This document shows, piece after piece, positions 16,920 to 25,917 of a stretch of 64,000 bases of DNA. How positions within the stretch are numbered: the stretch's first letter is position 1; the number at the start of each line of letters is the position of its first letter. The notes under the pieces are model-generated. The model was given only the letters and a program-made list of their open reading frames with translations. It did not search any database and was not told the DNA's origin. Source of the DNA: Rhizobium giardinii bv. giardinii H152 (GTDB taxonomy: Bacteria; Pseudomonadota; Alphaproteobacteria; Rhizobiales; Rhizobiaceae); contig NZ_KB902679.1 of the NCBI RefSeq assembly GCF_000379605.1, positions 1 through 64,000 on the forward strand. Direction: 5' to 3'. A program made the translations under genes and the position numbers.

Positions 16920-19900
16920 CAGAAGCGCACTTTCACCGTTCCCTTGAAGGTCGGTCCCCAGCCGGGCAGGCCGGACTCGAGGTCAAAGTTCTCGTCCAGC
17001 AGGTTGAATGCGGCGAGATCCACCTCGACGCGTTTGTCGAAGGATTCCCATTTCACCCCGGCGTCAAGCGTCCAGTAGTCTTCAAGACGGGTCCCCGAAC
17101 TGTCCAGGCGTTCGCCGGTATAATTCGCGGCAAGTGTGGCGCGGATATTGTTGGTGTTGACCCATGTCAGGGCAATGCGGCCCGCAGTATCGGGAACGAA
17201 TGGCAAGGCACCATCGAACATGTCGCCGACGGCGGCGCCGTGGCCGCTGGACTCGTTGGCGGCGATGGTGGCCGAAAGCCCGAAGCCGTACCCAAGCCAG
17301 AAGTTGGCCGTCAGGCTTCCCCGGTCCAGCCGCCCTTCGTCGATCGCGATCAAATCAATCGTATAGGGCAACGTCGCCGTTATGGAATCAAATTCCTGGT
17401 GCTGGACATCGACCGACGTGAAAAAGCGATCGGTCCATTCGGCGTCCCAGCGAAACGCGAAGGTGTCGACTTCACCGTCCAGTGCGAGATCGAGCTGGTT
17501 TGACTGTATGCCGACCACGCCGATCGGGGCGAGCGTAGGGGTATCCGATGCGGCGCCTTCGCGCAAATAGGCGGCCCGCAGCCATTGCCCCTCGAAGGGG
17601 CTCCAGGCGAGACCGACGCGGGGCTCAAGTCTCTCGATGCTGGCGCCGCCGCTTTCCAGATAGGTGGCGAAAAGGGATGCCTCTGTTTTGACGGAAGGCG
17701 TTATCTCGGCAAGTACGGAGGCATAAGCCCTGCCGAGCGGCGACGTCTCGCTCGACGCGATATCGAAAAACGCGCCCGGTGGTGTAATATCGCTGTGCAC
17801 CAGGCGCGACTTTACTGCGAGTGTGCCACCTTCAAGTCCATACCGAAAGGTCAGGCCGCCATCTCCATAGATATGACCAACGGCAGCAACGACGCTAGTT
17901 GTTTCAACGTCTGTGGATTCTTCGACCAGCGGAATGTTACGGACCAGCGATCGCTCAAGAATGTGTGCCTCACTGGATGAATAGAAGAGACCGGCATTGA
18001 CGACATTCTGATAGGCGATGGTGTGGCTCCACCCGGCCCCGACGTTCAGGTTCTTGGCCGATACGTCCAGCGGACCGTCCACCAACTCAGGAAGTGGAAA
18101 CAGTGGCAATGTTGTTAGAGTGCTCGAATCGCGCGAAAGGTCGCTGCGCGCATAATTGGTATAGAAGACGAGCCGGTCGTCAGGCGTCGGAGTTGCCGTC
18201 AGATAGCCGTTCCCGGCAAGAAGCTCGGTCTCGGCTGCAAAGTTGTCAATGACGCCATCGAGCGCACGGCCCTGCGGGGTCGTTTCCCATTGCAGGGTAC
18301 CGTAGAGGCTGATGGGAAAGACTGAATTGCTGAAGCTGCGGATGTCGGCCTCGCCGATATATCCGAGTTCTCCGTCACCTGAAATCAGGCCGCCGCCGAG
18401 GGATGCCTCCACGAACGGTCTCTGGATGAGATTGGCGGTGCGGTCGCGACTGACAAGCATATGGGGCTCGATCAGCAACCCTTGAATGTAGGACGAGAAC
18501 GACGCATCATTGATGCTGTTTTCGATGATTTGGCCATCATAGCCGTCTTCGCCGGTGAACGGATTGACGCTGCCGCGCACCGCCTGGTCGATATAGCTCG
18601 AACCGGTAAAGGGATCGAACACCACGTCGCCATAATATTGCCCCCAGGCATCGAGCCCCTGCAGGCGGAAGGCGTCGTTGAGCGTCGAACCCGCCTGCTG
18701 GTTGGCGCCGAGCGGTGCGTAGTCGCCGCCCCGAGCACGCGTCCGTCGCATGATCTCCTGCGCGTTTCGGATCGCGGCATCGGAATCATATTCATCTATG
18801 GCGATCGTCGTGCGAACGACCGGGACAATGGGATCTTCGGGATCAAGCCGCTCGGCATTGTCGAGCGCTTGCGCGGCAGGCAGGCGATCGCCCTTTTCAT
18901 AGTGAGCGGCAGCCAGCAGCAATTGCGCCTGGGAATAGCCTGGATTGGCGGTCGATCCGGCCAACAGGTCTTCCACCGCCTTTTCCATCTCGCCGGTCTG
19001 CAGGTGATACCGGCCGCGGGCCACCAAGGCGATGTCGAAGGACGGATCGACCTTCATCGCTTCGTCGATCTCTCGCTTGGCTTCCGCCATGCGCATCTCG
19101 TCGAGATAGAGAAGCGCAAGATTGGCGTGGCCGACGGGATCGAGCGGGTCGAGCTCGATCGCTTTCTTGAAGGCGGCTTCGGCTTCCCGGTTGGCATCCC
19201 GGTCGGATTGAGCAATGCCGATCGTGTTCCAGATGGTGCTGGAGCCCGGCGCGGTTTGCAGAGCGCGGTTCAGATCGTCCAGTGCCCCCTGGCGGTCGTT
19301 CAATATAGCGAGCTTATAGTGCGCCCGCGCTTCGAGCCCGGTCGGATTGTCCGGGTCGATTGCCAGGGCGCGTTCGAAGCCATCGACAGCCTCTTTTTCA
19401 TCGGCGAGCAGAATGCCGAGTTGGGCGCGTATGGCGGGCAGGGTTGGATCGTTGGGCGTATTGCGCTCGCCCTCCTTGATGACCGCGATCGCTGCCGGGA
19501 GGTCCTCGCGGAAGCCGGCGGTCCAGGCCTTTGCCACGGCGGCATAACCGCTGCTGCCGACCCTGGGCGGTTCTTCGACGTGGTTGGGGTCGGCAAGAGA
19601 CCGGGCGAAGTAACCGCCATAGGCAGCGATCGCGCGGCGCTTGGCATCAAGCCCTGGCCGGGCTTTCTCGAACAGCCTCGCCGCATCCTGGTAGCGGTTC
19701 TCGGAGCCGGCGATCAGCGCATCGAGCAGATCCGCGCGCGCCACCTCAGCGCCGTGCAGGCCTCTGGCGCGTGCCTCTGCCAGCGCAGCGTTTGCCTTCT
19801 GCTTTCCATCGAGCGCGAGATAGATTTCCGACAGGCTCAGCCAATCCGCCGCCGAACGCGCACCGGCTTCCTCCATTTCGATACGGCTTCGCTCGGAGCG

Positions 19901-20569
19901 CATTTGCGGCACAATCAGTGGCGTTGCAGGCATCCACTGGAAGGCGGTCCGCAGCTGCAGGCTGAACAGCATCTGCTCCCGGTCTTTCGGCTTGGCAATG
20001 ATGATCTTCGAGGGCGCCTGACCAATGGCCGCGACGGCGCCTTCCCCTTGGCTGACCGTTACTGAACCCTGCGCATTTGACAGTTCGACCAGGCCTTCGA
20101 GCACGATCAGCGAGGTCTTGCCGTCGGCGCCGACGGTCATCGTCCAGTCGGTGCCGCGAATGGCGGCTGTCGCGGCAGGTGTGTCGATGGATACGCCCTG
20201 CCCCCCGCGTTCGGCGCGGGCCCAGATCGTGCCGGACTGCAGCTCGAGCCCGGTATCGCTGCTGCCGCCCATCTGCTTGACGAGAAGTGACGTGTTGCGC
20301 CCGAGACGGACCTGGGTGCGGTCGGAAAACAGGACGGCCAGCTGGCCAGTCGCATTGGTGCGCAGCACGTCGCCGGTCAGCAGATCCTGCTTGAGGTCGA
20401 CATAGCGCCAGCTGGAGACATCGACGAAACGCACCTCCTCGCCGGATTTGCGGGCAATGACCGATCCGGCGGCGGGAAACGGACGCGGCAAAGGGTCTGC
20501 CAATGCTGCGGACGCAGCGAGACAGAGCAATCCAAACGCATACACGACCCCCACGGATGCGTATTTCAT
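16919..20569 (-). CDS. FecR-TPR-outer-membrane beta-barrel fusion protein
   Basis: 1216 residues from the ATG at 20569 (gggga upstream); 20590 is an alternative. Signal peptide about 1-24 (cut near ALA-DP). A FecR-type domain follows (about 35-190; GDVLRTNATGQLAVLFSDRT, IDTPAATAAIRGTDW), then a TPR array (about 230-575; ALAIDPDNPTGLEARAHYKL, AIELDPLDPVGHANLALLYL). The last 580 or so residues alternate polar and hydrophobic like an outer-membrane barrel. The tail (AGVKWESFDKRVEVDLAAFN, LLDENFDLES, ending GTVKVRF) resembles the last strands of TonB-dependent receptors, with a terminal Phe for BAM recognition. No plug domain or TonB box is visible. Unlike true FecR, it has no cytoplasmic anti-sigma part and no sigma-factor neighbour. 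It overlaps the CHASE2 cyclase gene, suggesting that an envelope structure and a cAMP signal work together. TPR-plus-barrel also recalls polysaccharide exporters. Function unknown. Confidence 0.85.
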   Translation of the reverse strand: MKYASVGVVYAFGLLCLAASAALADPLPRPFPAAGSVIARKSGEEVRFVDVSSWRYVDLKQDLLTGDVLRTNATGQLAVLFSDRTQVRLGRNTSLLVKQMGGSSDTGLELQSGTIWARAERGGQGVSIDTPAATAAIRGTDWTMTVGADGKTSLIVLEGLVELSNAQGSVTVSQGEGAVAAIGQAPSKIIIAKPKDREQMLFSLQLRTAFQWMPATPLIVPQMRSERSRIEMEEAGARSAADWLSLSEIYLALDGKQKANAALAEARARGLHGAEVARADLLDALIAGSENRYQDAARLFEKARPGLDAKRRAIAAYGGYFARSLADPNHVEEPPRVGSSGYAAVAKAWTAGFREDLPAAIAVIKEGERNTPNDPTLPAIRAQLGILLADEKEAVDGFERALAIDPDNPTGLEARAHYKLAILNDRQGALDDLNRALQTAPGSSTIWNTIGIAQSDRDANREAEAAFKKAIELDPLDPVGHANLALLYLDEMRMAEAKREIDEAMKVDPSFDIALVARGRYHLQTGEMEKAVEDLLAGSTANPGYSQAQLLLAAAHYEKGDRLPAAQALDNAERLDPEDPIVPVVRTTIAIDEYDSDAAIRNAQEIMRRTRARGGDYAPLGANQQAGSTLNDAFRLQGLDAWGQYYGDVVFDPFTGSSYIDQAVRGSVNPFTGEDGYDGQIIENSINDASFSSYIQGLLIEPHMLVSRDRTANLIQRPFVEASLGGGLISGDGELGYIGEADIRSFSNSVFPISLYGTLQWETTPQGRALDGVIDNFAAETELLAGNGYLTATPTPDDRLVFYTNYARSDLSRDSSTLTTLPLFPLPELVDGPLDVSAKNLNVGAGWSHTIAYQNVVNAGLFYSSSEAHILERSLVRNIPLVEESTDVETTSVVAAVGHIYGDGGLTFRYGLEGGTLAVKSRLVHSDITPPGAFFDIASSETSPLGRAYASVLAEITPSVKTEASLFATYLESGGASIERLEPRVGLAWSPFEGQWLRAAYLREGAASDTPTLAPIGVVGIQSNQLDLALDGEVDTFAFRWDAEWTDRFFTSVDVQHQEFDSITATLPYTIDLIAIDEGRLDRGSLTANFWLGYGFGLSATIAANESSGHGAAVGDMFDGALPFVPDTAGRIALTWVNTNNIRATLAANYTGERLDSSGTRLEDYWTLDAGVKWESFDKRVEVDLAAFNLLDENFDLESGLPGWGPTFKGTVKVRF

Positions 20570-21058
20570 GCAGTTCCCCAAAAAATGCACAGATGATCAC
20601 TGGATTTGACCACCCCAAAAGTCAAGCCGGACGGGCGCGCGAACATTGCTTTGCAGGAGCGGTGTAGGAATGAAGAAACACATTACAACATCCGGGGGGT
20701 ATTCCTGTCGATACATGAAGAAGCTCGGCTGCAACCTCTGGAAGACGCACACGAGTTGCGATCTATTCAAACGACAATCAACGCTTGGCCTGTCTTGCTG
20801 CCGCCGGGCAAGCGCCGCCGGCGCGGTGCGTTCATCGGCAAGCTCGGTCACGTCCTCAACGCTCCTAAATTCCTATGAGATTTTTATTTCTCTCCCGGGT
20901 CATGCGTCTCGAACGCTTATGCGGTTCGGCGGCATAGTGAGCGTGGAATTCAGGCCCCGGATCTTGTGCTGAGCAAGGTCTGACGGGGCCACTTTCGCGT
21001 CATTTCCCTCCTTTGACGAAGAGGGAACGTTGAAATTCAACAAATGGAGCCTGCATCG
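20570..21058. promoter_or_regulatory. Divergent intergenic region upstream of kdp
   Basis: About 490 bases between the FecR-TPR-barrel start and the kdp operon. Short frames on the plus strand (for example 20646-20972) have unnatural Ser/Arg/Cys-rich composition and are not called. It should hold the promoters of both operons, and it contains the kdp leader hairpin listed separately and a smaller inverted repeat ttccctc / gagggaa at 21004-21027. Confidence 0.5.
20953..20990 (+). promoter_or_regulatory. Structured leader hairpin upstream of kdp
   Basis: Outer stem ggccccg with cggggcc-type pairing (20953-20958 with 20985-20990) and inner stem gatcttg / caaggtc around a 7-base loop. No T run follows, so it is not a simple terminator. 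It lies about 70 bases before the first small kdp frame and could be part of the mRNA leader or a binding site. Role unknown. Confidence 0.4.
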
Positions 21059-21142
21059 ATGCTGGATATCGTCTTGATCGGGATCGGCGTTTTGTTTTTC
21101 GCGCTGTCGTTTGCCTACACCAACGCCTGCGACCGTCTTTAA
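21059..21142 (+). CDS. 27-residue membrane miniprotein at the head of the kdp operon
   Basis: Reads MLDIVLIGIGVLFFALSFAY followed by TNACDRL. It is a single hydrophobic helix with a short polar tail ending CDRL. A tggag site lies upstream and KdpF starts 17 bases downstream. From general familiarity, similar tiny frames ending in a CDRL-like tail precede kdpF in other proteobacteria and are often left unannotated or given misleading names. It may be a second small helper subunit of the pump. No alignment could be run here. Confidence 0.7.
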   Translation: MLDIVLIGIGVLFFALSFAYTNACDRL

Positions 21143-21159
21143 TTCGAAGGATCAGAAGA

Positions 21160-21249
21160 ATGTTTGTCGATTATGTGCTCGGAGCCGGGGTGACCTTGTT
21201 TCTCCTCGCCTACCTGACCTACGCCCTCATTCGCCCTGAGCGCTTCTAA
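21160..21249 (+). CDS. kdpF: KdpF small subunit of the K+-transporting ATPase
   Basis: 29 residues: one membrane helix ([20 protein letters not shown]) followed by the tail LIRPERF. The RPE(R/K)F ending is the hallmark of KdpF. KdpF is known to stabilise the KdpABC complex in the inner membrane. A gaagg site lies upstream and kdpA starts 25 bases downstream. Confidence 0.92.
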   Translation: MFVDYVLGAGVTLFLLAYLTYALIRPERF

Positions 21250-21274
21250 CGCCCGGGTATTGAAAGTTATTGCT

Positions 21275-22978
21275 ATGACACTCAATGGATGGATCCAGAT
21301 CCTCGTCTTCTGCGGGATCGTCATTTTGCTCGTCAAGCCGCTCGGCGCCTACATGACGCGCGTTTTCAACGGCGAGCGGACGCTTCTGTCACCGCTCTTC
21401 GTTCCGCTAGAGCGTGGCCTCTATCGGCTGGCGGGCACCCATGAAAAGGAAGAGCAGCACTGGACGAGCTATGCTTTTTCCCTCCTGCTGTTCAATCTCG
21501 CCGGCTTCTTCATTCTTTATCTGGTGCAGCGCTTTCAAGGCGCCCTGCCGTTCAACCCGGCCGGCATGACGGCCGTCGGTCCCGAGCTTTCGTTCAATAC
21601 CGCCGCCAGCTTCATGACCAACACCAACTGGCAGAATTACGGCGGCGAAAGCACGATGTCCTATCTCGTGCAGATGGCCGGGTTAACGGTCCAGAACTTT
21701 GCCTCGGCCGCGACCGGCATTGCCATCGCCGTCGCGCTCATTCGCGGTTTTTCGCGGGCCTCCGGCAAGTCGATCGGCAATTTCTGGGTCGATATGACCA
21801 GAACCACGGTCTATATCTTGCTCCCCGCCTGCATCATCCTGACGCTTGTCTACGTCTATCTCGGCGTTCCCCAGACCTTGGGCGCCTATGTGACGGCAAC
21901 GACGCTCGAGGGTGCGCAGCAGACGATCGCGCTCGGTCCGGTCGCCTCGCAGTTGGCGATCAAGATGCTTGGCACGAATGGCGGCGGCTTCTTCAATGCC
22001 AACTCGGCTCATCCGTTCGAAAACCCCGATGCGATCTCCAATCTCATCCAGATGGTCACGATCTTCGCGCTCGGCGCGGGTCTCACCAACGTCTTCGGCC
22101 GCATGGTCGGCAATGAGCGCCAGGGCTGGGCGATCTTCGCGACGATGGGCGTGCTCTTCGTCGCCGGCGTGGTCGTGACCTATTGGGCAGAAGCCGCCGG
22201 CAATCCGCTTGTCCATGCCATGGGCATCGATGGCGGCAACATGGAAGGCAAGGAAGTCCGCTTCGGCATCGCGCTGTCGTCGCTGTTTGCGGTCATCACC
22301 ACAGCGGCCTCCTGCGGCGCGGTCAATGCCATGCATGGCTCGTTCACGGCGCTGGGCGGCCTCATTCCGCTGATCAACATGGAACTCGGCGAAGTCATCG
22401 TCGGCGGTGTCGGCGCAGGCTTCTACGGTATTCTCTTGTTCGTCGTTCTCGCTGTCTTCGTGGCGGGCCTGATGGTCGGACGCACGCCGGAATATCTCGG
22501 CAAGAAGATCGAGGCCAAGGAGGTCAAGATGGCCGTTCTTGCCATCCTCTGCCTGCCGACGGCCATGCTGATCTTCACCGCGATCGCCGTGATCCTGCCG
22601 ACAGGGGTCGCCTCGATCGGCAATCCCGGGCCGCACGGATTTTCGGAAATCCTCTATGCCTACACCTCGGCTGCCGCCAACAACGGATCGGCGTTCGGCG
22701 GGCTCACCGGCAACACGCCCTGGTACAACATCACGATCGGCATCGCCATGCTGATGGGCCGCTTCCTGGTGATCATCCCGGCGCTCGCCATCGCAGGCTC
22801 GCTGGTGACGAAGAAGACGGTTCCCGCCTCGGCCGGCACCTTCCCGACCGACGGCTCGCTGTTCGTCGGCCTGCTCTGCGGCGTCATCCTGATTGTCGGC
22901 GGTCTCACCTTCTTTCCGGCGCTTGCGCTGGGGCCGATCGTCGAGCACCTGGCCATGATCTCCGGCCAGACGTTCTAG
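21275..22978 (+). CDS. kdpA: K+-transporting ATPase, channel subunit KdpA
   Basis: 567 residues from the ATG at 21275; a TTG at 21260 is in frame but less likely. About ten membrane helices. The pore loops are visible: [54 protein letters not shown] and [14 protein letters not shown], matching the four selectivity-filter repeats of KdpA. It forms the K+-selective channel-like subunit of the high-affinity pump induced at low K+. Confidence 0.97.
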   Translation: MTLNGWIQILVFCGIVILLVKPLGAYMTRVFNGERTLLSPLFVPLERGLYRLAGTHEKEEQHWTSYAFSLLLFNLAGFFILYLVQRFQGALPFNPAGMTAVGPELSFNTAASFMTNTNWQNYGGESTMSYLVQMAGLTVQNFASAATGIAIAVALIRGFSRASGKSIGNFWVDMTRTTVYILLPACIILTLVYVYLGVPQTLGAYVTATTLEGAQQTIALGPVASQLAIKMLGTNGGGFFNANSAHPFENPDAISNLIQMVTIFALGAGLTNVFGRMVGNERQGWAIFATMGVLFVAGVVVTYWAEAAGNPLVHAMGIDGGNMEGKEVRFGIALSSLFAVITTAASCGAVNAMHGSFTALGGLIPLINMELGEVIVGGVGAGFYGILLFVVLAVFVAGLMVGRTPEYLGKKIEAKEVKMAVLAILCLPTAMLIFTAIAVILPTGVASIGNPGPHGFSEILYAYTSAAANNGSAFGGLTGNTPWYNITIGIAMLMGRFLVIIPALAIAGSLVTKKTVPASAGTFPTDGSLFVGLLCGVILIVGGLTFFPALALGPIVEHLAMISGQTF

Positions 22979-22982
22979 GCCG

Positions 22983-23156
22983 ATGATCATGGCTCGCCCC
23001 TTGATGACGTTCGGCAAGCTCCGTCACCCTCGCGACGGCGACCCGCCGCGAGGGGCTCATGGAACGCCGGCTACCGATATTGTCCTCGCGATGATGCTGG
23101 TCCTCCTGGTGGTGACCGTTCTCGCCCTTGCCTTCACCGAATTGTTCCACGGCTGA
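22983..23156 (+). CDS. Candidate small membrane protein between kdpA and kdpB
   Basis: 57 residues if started at 22983 (55 from the ATG at 22989). The first 33 residues are basic and polar ([20 protein letters not shown]). The rest is one strong membrane helix ([20 protein letters not shown]) with tail TELFHG. It fills almost the whole 221-base gap between kdpA and kdpB, starting four bases after the kdpA stop and ending 43 bases before kdpB. The ribosome site is weak, so coupling to kdpA translation would be needed. I do not recognise it. Confidence 0.5.
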   Translation: MIMARPLMTFGKLRHPRDGDPPRGAHGTPATDIVLAMMLVLLVVTVLALAFTELFHG

Positions 23157-23199
23157 CCGCAGTCACCGTGATCACAACAAAAGAAACTGGAGTTCTGTC

Positions 23200-25254
23200 A
23201 TGAGCCAGTCCAAATCTGCGAGCCTCATGGACTCGCGCATCATCATTCCCGCCGTTGGCTCGGCCTTTGCCAAGCTCGACCCGCGCGCACTCGCCAGGAA
23301 TCCGGTGATGTTCGTCGTCGCTGTCGTGTCGACGCTGACGACCATTCTGTTCCTGCGTGATCTCGTCACCGGCGGCGAAGACCTCGGCTTCTCGCTGCAG
23401 CTGAATGTCTGGCTCTGGTTCACCGTGCTTTTTGCCAATTTCGCCGAAGCCGTCGCCGAAGGCCGTGGCAAGGCGCAGGCGGATTCGCTGCGCAAGACGC
23501 GCACCGAAACCCAGGCGAAGCTGCTGACCGGCAGCGATCTCAAGAGCTACAAGATGGTTCCGGGAACCAGCCTCAAGGTCGGGGACGTCGTGCTCGTCGA
23601 GGCCGGCGATATCATTCCGTCGGACGGCGAAGTCATCGAGGGTGTCGCCTCCGTCAACGAGGCGGCGATCACCGGCGAATCGGCCCCGGTCATCCGTGAA
23701 TCCGGCGGCGACCGCTCGGCCGTCACCGGCGGCACGCAGGTGCTGTCGGACTGGATCCGGGTGCGCATCAGCGCCGCTGCCGGCTCCACTTTCATCGACC
23801 GGATGATCGCGCTGGTTGAAGGGGCAGAACGCCAGAAGACCCCGAACGAGATCGCGCTCAACATCCTTCTCGCCGGCATGACGCTGATCTTCGTGCTTGC
23901 CGTGGCGACGATCCCGAGCTTTGCCACCTACGCCGGCGGCGCCATCCCGGTCATCGTTCTCGTCGCTTTGTTCGTGACGCTGATCCCGACGACGATCGGC
24001 GCGCTTCTCTCGGCCATCGGCATTGCCGGCATGGATCGCCTCGTCCGCTTCAACGTGCTTGCCATGTCGGGTCGCGCCGTCGAAGCTGCCGGCGACATCG
24101 ATACGCTGCTGCTCGACAAGACGGGCACGATCACGCTCGGCAACCGCCAGGCAACGGAGCTGCGGCCGATCGCCGGTGTCTCGGAACGGGACCTGGCCGA
24201 CGCCGCCCAGCTGGCATCCTTGGCCGACGAAACGCCGGAAGGCCGGTCAATCGTCGTTCTCGCCAAGGAAAAGTACGGTATCCGTGCGCGCGACATGGCG
24301 CAACTGCACGCGAGCTTCGTCCCGTTCACGGCGCAGAGCCGCATGAGCGGCGTCGATGTGGAGGGCTCGTCGATCCGCAAGGGTGCGGTGGACGCCGTGC
24401 TGAGCTATGTCGGCGGATCTGCCTCGGCGCACCCGGAAAGCGTCCGGGAAATCCAGGCCATTGCCGACGGGATCGCCAAGGCGGGCGGGACGCCGCTGGC
24501 TGTCGCCCGTGACGGCCGTTTGATGGGTGTCGTGCACCTGAAGGATATCGTCAAGGGCGGCATTCGCGAGCGTTTTGCCGAACTGCGCCGCATGGGCATC
24601 CGCACCGTGATGATCACCGGCGACAATCCGATGACGGCAGCGGCGATCGCGGCCGAAGCCGGCGTGGATGACTTCCTTGCCCAGGCGACGCCCGAAAACA
24701 AGCTGTCACTGATCCGCGAGGAGCAGGGCAAGGGCAAGCTCGTCGCCATGTGCGGCGACGGCACCAACGACGCCCCGGCACTTGCCCAGGCCGATGTCGG
24801 CGTGGCGATGAACACCGGCACGGTGGCAGCCCGCGAAGCCGGCAACATGGTCGACCTGGATTCCGATCCCACGAAACTGATCGAGATCGTCGAGATCGGC
24901 AAGCAGCTCCTGATGACCCGCGGCGCGCTCACCACCTTCTCGATCGCCAACGACATAGCCAAGTATTTCGCCATTATCCCGGCGATGTTCCTGGCCTTCT
25001 ATCCGCAGCTGTCAACGCTGAACATCATGGGGCTGGCGTCACCGCAGAGCGCCATCCTGTCGGCCATTATCTTCAACGCGCTGGTCATCGTGGCGCTGAT
25101 CCCACTGTCGCTGAAGGGCGTGAAGTATCGCGCCGTCGGCGCTGGAGCGCTGCTGTCGCGCAACCTGCTCGTCTACGGCCTTGGTGGCGTCATGGTGCCG
25201 TTCATCGGCATCAAGGCCATCGATTTGGCCATCACCGCCCTTGGTCTCGTGTAA
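23200..25254 (+). CDS. kdpB: K+-transporting P-type ATPase subunit KdpB
   Basis: 684 residues, normal length. The phosphorylated aspartate is Asp306 in [12 protein letters not shown]. The actuator motif [18 protein letters not shown] and the hinge [16 protein letters not shown] are all present. It hydrolyses ATP and drives K+ uptake with KdpA, KdpC and KdpF in the inner membrane. The start at 23200 follows ctggag; the longer frame from 23128 overlaps the small upstream frame. Confidence 0.97.
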   Translation: MSQSKSASLMDSRIIIPAVGSAFAKLDPRALARNPVMFVVAVVSTLTTILFLRDLVTGGEDLGFSLQLNVWLWFTVLFANFAEAVAEGRGKAQADSLRKTRTETQAKLLTGSDLKSYKMVPGTSLKVGDVVLVEAGDIIPSDGEVIEGVASVNEAAITGESAPVIRESGGDRSAVTGGTQVLSDWIRVRISAAAGSTFIDRMIALVEGAERQKTPNEIALNILLAGMTLIFVLAVATIPSFATYAGGAIPVIVLVALFVTLIPTTIGALLSAIGIAGMDRLVRFNVLAMSGRAVEAAGDIDTLLLDKTGTITLGNRQATELRPIAGVSERDLADAAQLASLADETPEGRSIVVLAKEKYGIRARDMAQLHASFVPFTAQSRMSGVDVEGSSIRKGAVDAVLSYVGGSASAHPESVREIQAIADGIAKAGGTPLAVARDGRLMGVVHLKDIVKGGIRERFAELRRMGIRTVMITGDNPMTAAAIAAEAGVDDFLAQATPENKLSLIREEQGKGKLVAMCGDGTNDAPALAQADVGVAMNTGTVAAREAGNMVDLDSDPTKLIEIVEIGKQLLMTRGALTTFSIANDIAKYFAIIPAMFLAFYPQLSTLNIMGLASPQSAILSAIIFNALVIVALIPLSLKGVKYRAVGAGALLSRNLLVYGLGGVMVPFIGIKAIDLAITALGLV

Positions 25255-25281
25255 AAAGGCCTCGTTTAAAGGAATTCACCC

Positions 25282-25851
25282 ATGTTGAAACAACTGAGAC
25301 CAGCCCTTGTCATGATCGTTGCCATCACGCTGATCACCGGTCTTGCCTATCCGCTCGGCATGACGAGCATCGCCCAGGCCTTGTTCCCGCACCAGGCCAA
25401 TGGCAGCCTGGTCGAAAAGGATGGAACCGTCGTCGGCTCGGCGCTGATCGGCCAGGTCTTTTCAGGCGACAGCTATTTCCACGGCCGCCCCTCCGCTGCG
25501 GGAGATGGCTACAATGCCGCCGCATCGAGCGGTTCGAATCTCGGCCCGACCAATCCCAAGCTGCTTGACCGGATCAAGGCGGAAGCGGACGCTCTCAAGG
25601 CGACGAACCCCGGTGCCGCCGTACCGATGGACCTGGTCACCACGTCGGGTAGCGGTCTGGACCCGCATATCACGCCGGAAGCGGCCTATTTCCAGGTGCC
25701 GCGTGTCGCCAAGGCCCGCGGCATGGACGAAGGTCAAGTCCGCACGGCGGTAGACCAAGCCATCGAGACCCGCGAACTCGGTGTCTTCGGTGAGCCGGCC
25801 GTCAACGTCTTGGCGCTGAACAGGGCACTTGATACAGCTGTCTCTCCCTGA
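25282..25851 (+). CDS. kdpC: K+-transporting ATPase subunit KdpC
   Basis: 189 residues. One N-terminal membrane helix (about 8-34) followed by the conserved periplasmic domain: [46 protein letters not shown] and [15 protein letters not shown], all family signatures. It supports K+ binding and assembly of the Kdp complex. The start follows aaagga. Confidence 0.97.
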   Translation: MLKQLRPALVMIVAITLITGLAYPLGMTSIAQALFPHQANGSLVEKDGTVVGSALIGQVFSGDSYFHGRPSAAGDGYNAAASSGSNLGPTNPKLLDRIKAEADALKATNPGAAVPMDLVTTSGSGLDPHITPEAAYFQVPRVAKARGMDEGQVRTAVDQAIETRELGVFGEPAVNVLALNRALDTAVSP

Positions 25852-25917
25852 CAGCGCCGGTAGGGAAAGCGGCGCTGTGCCGCTTTCCGTCGCCGGTGGA
25901 GGAAGACCGAACATTTG

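Noticed and set aside
16919-20569. Classical FecR anti-sigma regulator
   Set aside because: It starts with a signal peptide, has no cytoplasmic anti-sigma segment, and no ECF sigma factor lies nearby; only the FecR-like periplasmic domain is shared.
20646-20972. 108-codon frame in the region upstream of kdp
   Set aside because: Ser/Arg/Cys-rich with no recognisable fold or conserved motif, and it overlaps the kdp leader hairpin.
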